Shown here: in pieces, positions 11,301 to 23,300 of the stretch
Layout: the number at the start of each line of letters is the position of its first letter
Position numbering within the stretch: position 1 is the first letter of the stretch
From: Rhipidocladum racemiflorum
Taxonomy: Eukaryota > Streptophyta > Magnoliopsida > Poales > Poaceae
Direction: 5' to 3'
Assembly: GCA_036346355.1 (NCBI GenBank)
Contig: CM070577.1
Location: forward strand, 47,130,309 to 47,194,308
Length of the DNA stretch: 64,000 nucleotides
Translations under genes and position numbers: made by a program
Notes under the pieces: generated by a model
What the model was told of the DNA's origin: nothing
What the model saw: only the letters and a program-made list of their open reading frames with translations
The model's database searches: none

Positions 11301-14300
11301 TGTCCATTGCCTCTGGCAGACCTAGTTGTTCTTTCCCGCTTGTGATCCATTCGGAACAAAGATCCTCGGTTGAACATCAACTTCATTCCCTCATCCATGG
11401 TGTTGGAGGTGTTCGTCTGAAGAATTCAAACCCGTTCACCACCCTAAGTCTCCCGAGTAATCATTCCGTTCTTCGTTGTTCCCGCTGCCTCGGGGAGGGA
11501 GATCTTTTAGCCAATTGCATTAATTATGTTAGATGCAAAGGATGTTACCGATATGGTCATATTCTAAAGCATCGCATAATCTCGAGTAGAGCCAAGTCCA
11601 AGATCTGGAGGTCTGTCCCAAAATTGTATCTTCCGTTGGCCCACCGTCTAGGGACAGTTCACCACAATACCGAAGCGGTTCCCAGAAATGTTTTGCCTTC
11701 AAATTCCACTGATTGTGTCCCTCTCTACGGCGACACTCTCTTGTGTGTCTCACCAAGAACAGGTTCTCTCTCAAACCTCATCCATGGCAGACGACGAGAT
11801 TGTCAAGCCGGATCGCTTCATTCCGGATGGAATGCAAGTTGATGAAGGCGGTACATTCCGCCGGGATTGTGCAGATATGATCCTCGCCGGACCACCCAAA
11901 ACTCACGAAGACGCAACATTTGGGAAACTTCTATATTGGTATGAAAATGACCAAGTTCAAGGCAGAGTGATCTGTAATGTCCTTGCCCAAGACACAACCT
12001 CCATTCCCGTCGCCTTGTTATCAAGAAAGGCAATACACTCGGTGGATGAGGCGAATCTTGGACAGTTTCGGTCTTCATCCTAAACTGTGACTTTCTTGAC
12101 GCCTTCCCGGGTGACGAGGAACTGCCAATGTACCTCCATGCCAACCAATTCTATCGACTTGAGCCAGAACTTCCAAAGGAAAACCAACAAAACAAACCTC
12201 CAAAAAACCACATCATCCCGCCACCTAACAATGACCCACACTGGGATCAATGGATCCAGGCGCCTTGATGGGCCAATTAGGGCAGCAAGCAAATGAGGAT
12301 CAGTCATCTCTAACCCTTCTTGTCGAATATCTAAATATGGATATGCACGCGCATCGGAAGAGACGGAAATTATACCGTATACCCCGGACGCCAAGAGCCC
12401 TATCTCTACGGGAGAAAAGGCTAACGGAAAGGGTATCTCTATGTCAGGAAAGACTCGATCTTGCTCCCGTAACGAGGAAACCAAATTGAGTACACCGAAT
12501 AAATAAGGAAGATCAGTTTCCCTACGAGGATCTTGGAACGAAGATTCCAGATCGGGAATGATACGGAGTCCTCATCCGGTGACATCTCAAGAAGACGGTG
12601 CACCCAGCTATAAATACAGAAGAGATGAACGGAGAAAGGGGACCCGAAAAGGAGCAATTAGAGCATACGAAAGAAGAAGCTCGAGGAGAGCACCTGCTAG
12701 ACCTTAGTCGCCAGATTAGATCTAGCTATAGTTTTCCCATCTTGTAACCAGAGATTACACCCCCCAGATTTGTACTCCGCATTCAGCGATCCGATAGTGC
12801 AAAACAACAGGAGTAGGGTATTACTCTTCTGAGAGGCTCGAACCTGTCTAAATCTTGTTTTGTCTGTGTCTGTTGATCCTGCGAACCCCGAAGGTACCCG
12901 TTACAAATTTACCGTCGATTTCCTAACCTGACAGTTGGCGCGCCAGGTAGGGGCCTTTAACTGTTTTTGCAGATCAACTACGATGATGACGAGTGTTTCC
13001 TATGGAGTCGACAACAACGTTAGCGGTGCCGTCAACTCCAACACTTTCATCGTCCAAGTCCCCATCGTCGGCTCCCAGATCGCATTCGGAACAATGCTTT
13101 ACCAGTGGGGACTCGGAGGCACGCTCGAGCATCTTGGCCTCATCGAGTCCCGATCTTGGGATCTAAGCCGAGTAGTGTCCTTTCTCGATTTCGATCCTAT
13201 GGGAGATAATCTCCTAAAGTGCATTGAAACGGATAGCGACAGCTCTAGTAGCGGCGAGGATAGCAGTAGCCACGACATTAGCAATCAAGCAAATCGCTAC
13301 GTGTATGTGGCCAGGAACGACAATACCGCCTCTGCGGAAAACTCTCAAGAGGACCCCAAGCGGAGGCCGTGGGCAACCTAGGGCTCCAAGCTCCTTTGAA
13401 AACACCCAGAGACCCACTAGCAGCCTTCGCAGCATACGTCGTCGCCCCAGGCACGATGGACCATCGACGAGACACCAATGCTATAACTGCGGCCGGAATG
13501 ATGGCCAATTTGACAAAGCGTTTCGATCAGGTCAACTTGGCGACGCCTCGCCCAGGGGCGATAGTTGCCAATAAGATATATGACCTACAAGGACACGACC
13601 ACCCTAATGGGTCCGATCGTGTTGCAGGGTCAACCTCTCAACAGCATTGCGGCAATGATGTCTTCATCACCCCTGAAGTGAACATCCAGTGTGCCCACAT
13701 GTTGTTAAAAAAACTCCCTCCATCGGGTCCAGAGAACCCGATGACTTCCGTGCTCGACCAGATGAGAGCACTTCTTGATGCGGCGTAGGCCCAAACCGCC
13801 TGAGTAACCAACTCGAGGCCAGGGCGCACCCATCAGCAGGTCGCGTCGAGTTGCACGCCGCGACCCTCATACCGCAGTCGCCCAGACTCGAGAACAGTGG
13901 CAGCTGCCTCGAGCCATCATACTTCCGGGACGCTCCGACATAACTACCCGAAGCGCCCAGAAGATCTCCGAGATCGTATTCCCCACAACCAGCGGGACTT
14001 GCGCCTCGTACTACGCGATCGACGGGAAGAACGAGCTCGCGAAGAGCGAGAAAGAGAGTTTTTCTCCACAAAGATGCCAAAGTGAATACTTCCAGCCGGC
14101 CGGCCGATCACCGGTTAGAACCAGAAGTCCTCGACCAGAGAGGAGATATCACCAGCGGCAGACATTGCCCGAGGATGTCGACGAAGGATGCCAAGCTTAT
14201 ACTCCTGAGCTCCGAGCCGTCAGATGGCCGGATAAGTTCAAGCCAGGGCCTGTCGAAAAGTACTCTGGTAAAATTAACCCGGTTGAATGGTTGCAAATCT

Positions 14301-17300
14301 ACACTACTGTCATGAGGGCGGTCAGCGGGAACGAGAAGATGATGGCCAATTACTTGCGCACTACCCTCGATGGTGCAGCAAGATCCTGGCTACTCAACCT
14401 CCCTCCTCAGTCCATATCCTCATGGGCCGAGCTGCGAGCACTGTTCATCGCTAATTTCTAGGGCACATACGAACGCCCTGGGAACCGCAACTACTTGTAT
14501 CGGGTAATCTAAGAACCCACCGAGTCGTTGCACGACTTCATCAGGCGCTTCAGAACAAGCGCAACTTGATCCCCGACATCTCCGACGAAGATGTGATTAT
14601 GGCCTTCGAAAACGGAGTCAAGGACCGCGAGCTTAAAGGGAAGCTCGCCACTCGAAAGATTCGAACCACTCGTGAGTTGTTCGAGTTGGCTGATAAGTAC
14701 GCCATCCGTGCTGAGGCTCGCGACTTCCTCGACAACCCCAAGTCTGAGCACGACAAGCCTGAGTCGTCCAAACAAGGGGCCAAGAAGAACAAGAGCCATA
14801 GAGGAAAGCGGAAGAGTGATTCTACCATAGCCGCGGTCGATAGGAGCAAAGCACGGAACATCGGTGACAACAAGGGTCGGAGCCGCGGTGGCAAGAAATA
14901 CTACCCCGTTCATCATACAGACAAACATGAATTTGACGAGTGCCAAGGTATTGGCAAGAAGGTTGAAGAGAAGCTGAAGGCAGCCCTAGCCGAACGCGGC
15001 CTCGAGCAAACCAAGGAAAAGGCCAACGAAGATGAGCCCGAGTATCACGAAGCTGAACACACGGTGGCCCATATCTTCGGAGGATCTGCCACGTACGAGT
15101 CCAAATGACAGTACAAGGCAGTTGAAAGGGAGGTTAGTCTGATAACTCCACCTTTTCCTCAATTTCTCAAATGGTCAGAGGCACCAGTCACCTTCGACCA
15201 ACGAGATCACCCAGCTGTGATCCCCAACCTGGTTGATACCTTGTGGTGGTCGAGCCCACCATACTAAACATCCGGGTGGCGCGAGCCCTAGTCGATGGAG
15301 GAAGTTCGTTGAACCTCATCTTCGCTAAGACACTGGATAAGATGGGTGTTTCCCGAACGAAGATCAAAGCCGAAGCAGAGCCTTTCCACGGCACAACTCC
15401 GCATTCATCGTCAATACCGCTTGGGCAGATCGAGCTACCAGTCACGTTTGGCATGCCGGAAAATTTCTGTACCAAAGATCTCTTTGACGTTGTGGACTTT
15501 GAAACCGCGCACAATGTGATCCTGGGTCGCCCCATGCTAGCAAAATTCATTGCAGTGGTACATTACGCTTACCAGACCATAAAAATGTCAGCGCCCTAGG
15601 GAATCCTCACCATAAAGGGTGACGCATGTTCTGCAGTAAGATGCGACAAGAAGAGCTTAGAGATGGTCGAAGAGGTTCGCCCTACCAACCCCGTCGGTAC
15701 GGATAAGCGCCAGAAGCACCAGAGCACCGCCAGCGCTCCATCAGTCAACACCATCGATAGCGAGCCTGTCAGAAAAGGCGGCGGGGAGATCAAGGCCGTA
15801 GCCTTCCAAGAAGGTCAAGGTGGGCGCCAACCTCAGCCCCAAATAGGAACTCAAGCTCGTCACCTTCCTCCAGGCAATCCACAACATCTTCGCTTGGCAA
15901 CCATCCGACATGCCTGGAGTCCTCACGGAGGTGATCGAGCACCGACTAGCAGTGGACCCCAACATCAAGCCGGGGTCCAGAAGCAGCGCCGCTTTGCGGA
16001 AGACAGCGAGCAGGCTATACAGGAGGAGATTGGAAAACTCCTTGAAGGCCGGATTCATCCGAGAAGTTCGGCATCCTACGTGGCTGGCCAATCCAGTCCT
16101 CGTCAAGAAGCCCAACGGCAAATGGAGGATGTGCGTCGACTACACCGACCTCAATAAAGCATGTCCCGAGGATCCTTTCCCTCTCCCCCGCATCGATCAG
16201 ATTATAGATTCGATGGTGGGTTGTGAATTGTTAAGTTTCCTAGATGCCTATTCGGGGTATCACCAAATTGGCATGTCCACAGGGGATGAGGAAAAGACCT
16301 CTTTTATCACCCCGTTGGGTGTTTTTTGCTATGTAAAGACGCCCTTCGGACTTAAATGCGCCGGGGCTACATATCAACGATGTATACAAAATTGCCTGAA
16401 ATCCCTGATCGGGCGCAATGTTGAAGCTTACGTCGATGACATTGTAGCAAAGTCTAGAACTAAAAACTCGCTGGTAGAGGACCTCCGAGAAATATTCGAC
16501 AATCTCAGGAAGTATCGAATGATGCTAAATCCCGAAAAGTGCACGTTCGGCGTCCCATCCGGAAAGCTTCTTGGGTTCCTGGTATCTAGTCGAGGCATCG
16601 AGGCCAATCCGCGCAAGATCGAGGCCATTGACCAGATGCGCTCACCGCGGACACTAAGAGAGGTACAAAAGCTCACAGGATGTATTGCAGCTCTCAGCCG
16701 GTTCATCTCTCAAATGGGCGAACGAGGGCTCCCTTTCTTACAAATGCTCAAAAAGCAAGAAAAGTTCAAGTGCACTAAAGAGGCCGAGGAAGCATTCCAA
16801 GAGGTAAAAAGGTATTTATCTTCTCCCTCTGTCTTGGTATCCCCTAACGAAGGAGAAGATCTTTTCTTGCATGTTGCAGCAACTCCCCAAGTAGTAAGCA
16901 CTGTCTTAGTAGTCGAGTGGGATGGCTTCGACAAAAAGATGAAAATACAGAGGCCAGTCTACTATGTGAGTGAAGTTCTGCACAACGCAAAGCTTCGATA
17001 TCCCTAGATCCAGAAGATGCTTTATGCAGTCTTGATGATGTTCAGAAAGCTGCGGCACTACTTCCAGGCACACAAAATTACCGTGATGACGACTTTTCCG
17101 CTCAAGGAGGTAATCCGAAACCGGGAAGCCACTGGACGAGTAGGCCAATGGGCCGTCGAGCTCAATGAGTTCAGGGTCGACTTCGCTCCAAGAACCAGCG
17201 TCAAATCCGGAATCCTAGTGGACTTTGTGGCAGAATGGACGCACGTCGAGGAGAAGAAGCCTGAAACCTCCGATGACCACTGGACGATTTTCTTTGATGG

Positions 17301-20300
17301 CTCGCTCAACCTGCAAGGCGTGGGCTCCGGCATCTTGTTCAAATTTCCGACAGGTGAGGAACTTAGGTATGTCATCAAACTCGATTTTCAAGCTTCGAAT
17401 AACGTTGCAGAATACAAGGAATTGGTCAACGGGCTTCGGATAGCCGCTTCTCTTGGGATAAAATGACTGCTCGTGAAAGGGGATTCACAGCTAGTTGTAA
17501 ACCAAGTGCAAAAAGATTACCAGTGTGCGGATGACAACATGGCAGCATACCTAAGTGAGGTTCGCAAGCTAGAGCACAAGTTTGAAGGCTTGGAGGTGAA
17601 ACACATCCGTCGAGGTGACAACTCCATAGCCGATGAACTTGCCAGGCTCGCTTCGTCCCGATTGCCTGCTCCATTAGGGGTCTTCGTAGAGAAGCTCCTC
17701 AAACCTTTTGCCTCCCTCCAAACAGGAACAGAAGCCGCCCAACTCGACCAGCAGCCTAGTCGAGTCAGCGAGGAGGAACATGCAGACGCGGAAGCGGCAC
17801 TACTTGAACGCGAGCCGACTTGGATGACCCCATTCCAAGCCTACCTCGAAGGTCGAGAGATCCCTAACGATGATGCTTCAGCCGAGAAAATTGCTCGTAA
17901 GGCCAGGCTGTACACATTGGTAAATGGCAAGCTCTACCGAAAGGGGAGTAACAGAATCTTGATGAAATGCATCACTCAGGAAGAGGGCAATAAAATATTG
18001 CTCGATATCCATGGAGGCTTCTGTGGCAATCATGCGTCCTACGCACCCTGGTCGGAAAGGCCTTCCGACAAGGATTATATTGGCTAACTGCCCTCCAGGA
18101 TGCTTGCGAGCTGGTAAAAAAAGTGCGAACGTTGCCAATTTTTCGACAAGCAAACCACCAGACCAGCCCAAACATTGTAAACTATTCCTCTATCCTAGCC
18201 TTTCTCCGTCTGGGGCTTGGACATCTTGGGACCCTTCCCAAGAGCTCAAGGAGGTTACAAGTTCTTGTTTGTGGCCATCGACACATTCACCAAGTGGATC
18301 GAAGCCGAACCGATCAGGAACATCACATCAGAAGCGACCAAGAAATTCATGAGGAGCATAGTTACTCGATTTGGCATTCCAAATCGAGTAATAACAGATG
18401 ATGGTTCCCAGTTCAAGAGCAATGCCTTTACGGTCTTTTGCGAAGAGCTAGGAATCAAACTCTGCTTCGCTTCAATTGCTCATCCACAGAGTAACGGCCA
18501 GGTCAAACGTGAACATTTTCATTTTCATAATTTAATTTACATTAACAAAATATTTTCTAAGTATAGGTAGACGCCCTACGAGCTTTTGCTCCGATGCGAG
18601 TCATCGTCACGCCTGCCCCTCGCTTACAGGGACTCGAAGGAGGACGAGATCGTCCCCGAGATTTTCCTCCGTCGTTGGGAGGGGTCAGTGAAAACTCGGT
18701 CGCGCGCAGACGATGAGAACGGCAGCTTGATCGGTCTGGGCCTCGAGGCGCCGGTGGAGTCCAAGCTACCGGCGGGGGAAGGGACTTTTTCGCCCTCCCG
18801 GGCATCTCCCCCTTCCCCTGGTCCGTCGGCGGCGGCCACAATGCCCTCCCACTGCGTAAGAGAAAGGCCCTGGACGAGGGGCGGCGTCAAGCCTCTTCTT
18901 CGGGAGCGCGGCGGGGGGGCATCCCCTCCGTGGTGGTTTTCGGGTCGCTGGGGTCCGCGGCCCACCGGTTGCCCTTTTCTCTGCCCTCGCCCTCCTTTCC
19001 TCCATGTCCTCCTCTGCCTCTCGTTTGAGGGCATCGCAGTCGAACTCGTCGTCGTCGTCCGATGAGATGATGATCACGGGAGGAGAGCAAGGAGGAGGGG
19101 AAGCCATGAGTGCACTCGTGCTATAAATGCGGAAGCAAGGGAGCGCAGTGGCAGAGAAAGACTGGTGGGGAAAAGTACAACGAGACTCGTCTATTTATAG
19201 CCCTGCGACCACGTCACATCAAGCCGTTCCAAATTCCCAGAAAGAACAGCAAACGGCGTTAGGCATGGATGTCGAAGCGGCGCCCAAAACACTGTGAGAA
19301 CTAAAATCACATAGAAGCCGAAGCGATGCTTATGCCCAAGTCCCGACCCGATGCATCCATCAGGTCGAGACTCGTGGGCTGCATCGCACGTTTTTGCGGT
19401 GCCTACGCTCAAGTCCCGACCCGATGCCAACATCAGGTCGAAACTCTGGGGCTACATCACGCGTTTTTGCGGTTCTTACGCTCAAGTCCCGACCCGATGC
19501 CAACATCAGGTCGAGACTTGGGGGCTATATCGCGCGTTTTTGTGGTGCTTACGCTCAAGTCCCGACCCGATGCGTCCATCAGGTCGAGACTCGGGGCTAC
19601 ATCACGCGTTTTTGCGGTGCTTACGCTCAAATCCCGACCCAATGCCAACATCAGGTCGAGACTCGGGGGCTACATTCGCGCGCGTTTCTGACACTTACGT
19701 CCTACTCTCAACCCGATGCATGCATCAGGTCGAGACTTGGGGGCTATGTCACTTAGCGATAATAAAAAAAAGCTCTACTCTCAGCCCGATGCAATCGTCA
19801 GGTCGATAATCGGGCAGAAGTTCAACTCCATTCCATCGACAAGGGAACGAGAGAACAGAACAACAAAGCAAGAAAGTTCGTAATGTCCAGGTAAGTACAA
19901 AATTTAAATTCAGTTATCAAAACATAAGTATTACATTGCAGATAGCCTTTGTTGCTGTTCGGAGTCGGCACTTCGCAGTGGCGACGAGGGATCTCCGGCA
20001 GGGCTTCGTTGAGCCTCTCCTTTATCTCCCTCTGCTCCCACGGCAGTGGCATGGGGAGCATGAGCAAGAGATGAGCTTCAAGAGAAGCTTCACCCTCTCC
20101 CCTCGCACCATCAGCCCCAGAGTAAGGAGAAGCACCTACCTCGTCAACTATGATCTGCAGCGCGCTAGTAACTTCCTCATATGGAACCGCCTCTTCCTCT
20201 GCTCGCTGGTCTTCCTCCGACAACTCCCGTGCAAGGGCGTCCCAGTCAATCCCACTGTCCGCATTCGCGGAAGCGGCGGACCGGGCGGGAAAAACCATAG

Positions 20301-23300
20301 CCAGGGGCACAGGATCTGACATTTCGGAGGAGAGCGAGGAATGCGCGTCGGAAGCTATGGAAAGTCTCAAGGCTAAAAGGTCTTTGCACTTACGTAGCCG
20401 AAGTTGGGAGAGCAGGGGGATGAACTAAGCAAGAGCTCTCAATGCGAGTCCAGTCTATTTATAGCACCAGGAACGGATGAGGCGCGACGCTTGGGATATC
20501 GAAACACTTGCTCGTGTTCCGCGACAAAAATGAACGAGCTGTGTTAATCAGTAAGTCAAACGGATAAAGAGGAGCCATGCGAAAAACGAAGCGTTACCAG
20601 GACAACTGCCTGATCCAGCAAGCGGCAGAGATGACGGAAACCACGACAATGCATGGCTCGACCCGGTCGCCCGATCGGCTATATCGCGCGTTTTTTTTTA
20701 TGCTTATGCTCAAGTCCCGACCCGATGCATCCATCAGGTCAAGACTCAGGGGCTACATCGCGTGTTTTTGATACTTATTCTCAAGTCCCGACCCGATGCG
20801 TCCATCAGGTCGAGACTCAGGGGCTACATCGCGTGTTTTTGCGGTGCTTACGCTCAAGTCCCGACCCGATGCGTCCATCAGGTCTAGGGCTACATCGCGC
20901 GTTTTTTCGGTGCTTACACTCTAGTCCCGACCCGACGCGTCCTTCAGGTCGATACTTAGGGGCTACGTCGCGCGTTTTTGATGCCTATGCTCAAGTCCCG
21001 ACCCAATGCGTCCATCAGGTCGAGACTCAGGGGCTGCATCGCGCGTTTTTTATGCTTACGCTCAAGTCTCGAGCCGATGCGTCCATCAGGTCGAGACTTG
21101 GGGGCTACATCATAAAATCACTAAGCTAAGCTCAACCCTCTATTGGATGCGGCCATCGAGTAGAGGGTCGGGGGCTACACAAATAATTAACTCTATTTCA
21201 TCAAACAAGGAAATACAAGGAGAAACATTGCAGACAAAACAAAGTTGCAATAATCAGATGAGTACAATTCCATTTCAGTTAACACCATCAAAGATGGTTG
21301 TTACACAACAGATAGTTACAATTACTATTCTCTCTCGTAATCGTTACTTCGCTTCGACAAGAAAGAAGACCTTCCGGCACTCCCCTTTACTCTCCCCTTC
21401 TCCCGTAGTGGCAATCCTCGAAGCATGAGGAAGAGATGAAATTCCAGAAGCTGAAATTTCGCTTTTTTCTCATGTGCCTTTATCAGCTCGGGAGTAAGAG
21501 GGGGAAGAAAAAAGACCTTCCGGCAAGGCTCTGTTAAGCCTCCCCTTTACTCTCCCTCTCCCTTGCTCCCGCGGCGGCAATCCTCGGAGCACAGTGAAGA
21601 GATGAAATCCCAGAAGCGGAAACTTCACCTTCTCGAGCTCACCCTGCTTTTGGCCGTCGGCTCAGGAGTAAGAGGGGGAAGAAGCACCTCTTCTCCAGGA
21701 TCACGCGCAAGAGATTAAGTTCCAAGAAATAGAACTCCGCCCGACTCTCCTCGCGTGCCCTGGATCGAGAGAGGGGAGGAAGCGCTTCTTTCTCCAGATC
21801 ACGCGCATGAGATGAAGTTCCAGGAAATGGAACTCTACCCGGGTCTCCTCGCGTGCCCTGGAGAGAGAGAAGGGGGAGAAGCGCCCTATGTCCCTCGCCA
21901 ATAACCCACGGACATTTTCCTCACATGGAACCGTTTTCTTCCTCGCTCGTTGATCTTTCTCTCCTGCCTCCTGGGCGGTAGACATCCAAATCGGTCCCAT
22001 CTTCTAGGACGGAAGTAAGGATCCGAACGAGGATCACCACGACCAGAGGGGCAAGGGCTGGGTGGACTCGAGTTTTCCTTCAGAGGAAGGAGGAGGATGC
22101 GTCGGAAGCCATAGAAACCTTACTTCTCTAGCTAAGCAAGAGTTCCCTTGCACCCTAAGCATCGGGAGAATGAGGAAGGGAAGTGAATTGGAAAAACTTC
22201 ATCGTGAGTCCTGTCTATTTATAGCATGGGGAACGGATAAGACGCGACGCTTGGGATGCCAAAGCGCCCGCTCGCATTCTGTGCTAGTGGGGTAGACGAG
22301 GAGACGCCAAGTTAATGCAATTCCGACGGTCGGCATGCCACGCGAAAGTACCGCCAAGGTCCAGCTTTCTACTCGGTGTAGCCGCTATGGCGAGAATCCG
22401 ATATTACCCGAACGCTCCACTCAAAAGAGTCGAGAGTCGACCTCCAAGGTCATCGAGTAAGGGAACCTCGGGATACAAGTAACCCGATAAACCCTCAAGT
22501 ACTATTTTCCTTTCTGGTACTCCACTTTCCCTCTAGCCTAGCCCTAGGCATACAGATCTTTGCCTATATTCATTCGAGCACGTACTTGTTACGTAAGTGT
22601 TTGCACCAAAATTCGATATGTATTGGAATCGGTCTAAGACGGAGAAGATATGGAAAAGAAATCGGAAAACGAATTGGAGAAGGAGACCGTTTCTAAAAGG
22701 GAAGAAAATCGGATAAGAGGCCGATACGGATAAAGGTACCGTATCCATGCACAACTCGGATCGGTCAGGCGTGTTATAAAAGGAGAAGGGCTTCAAGTAA
22801 AGAAATCAATCAATTCCAACAACACCTACTTTTTACAGCCTTTTCTTTTACATTGCTTTAGCTTCATAGATTTCTTTGCAAGTCGACGGAATCAACATAG
22901 TCATCGCCGATTGTTGATTTTAGCCGATTTTACCAGTGTTTGATTTGCTTGCTTTTGTTGACGCCTTCCGGCCGATTTTACCTTATATCCGGATCAATCA
23001 GAATCGGTTGATCTAGTTATCTCCTAATCGGTTTTTGCCGACTAGCTTAAAAGCCGATAGATCTTTGTTTATCGGCTTTGATCGAATTACAAATTTTACC
23101 TTGTCGATTTCAGGTCAAATCGACCGCACGCTCTGCAAACCCGGTGTTTGTCTTGTGTGTTCGAGGCCTAAAACCCCTTCACGTTTTGGCGCGAACATAT
23201 TTTGGCACGCCGTGGGACCAATAAAAGAATGTCGCCAACCGACAAGCCCGCTGTCACCGCCGATATCAACATCGATGCTATAATCGCGCCTCGGATGGCC

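Noticed and set aside
19326..19809. Overlapping plus-strand ORFs of 120-150 codons in the repeat arrays
   Set aside because: They arise because a ~73-bp repeat is open in several frames at once; composition follows the repeat and no domain is present.
19334..21185. CRISPR-like array
   Set aside because: Units are contiguous degenerate tandem repeats without unique spacers, in a plant retrotransposon.
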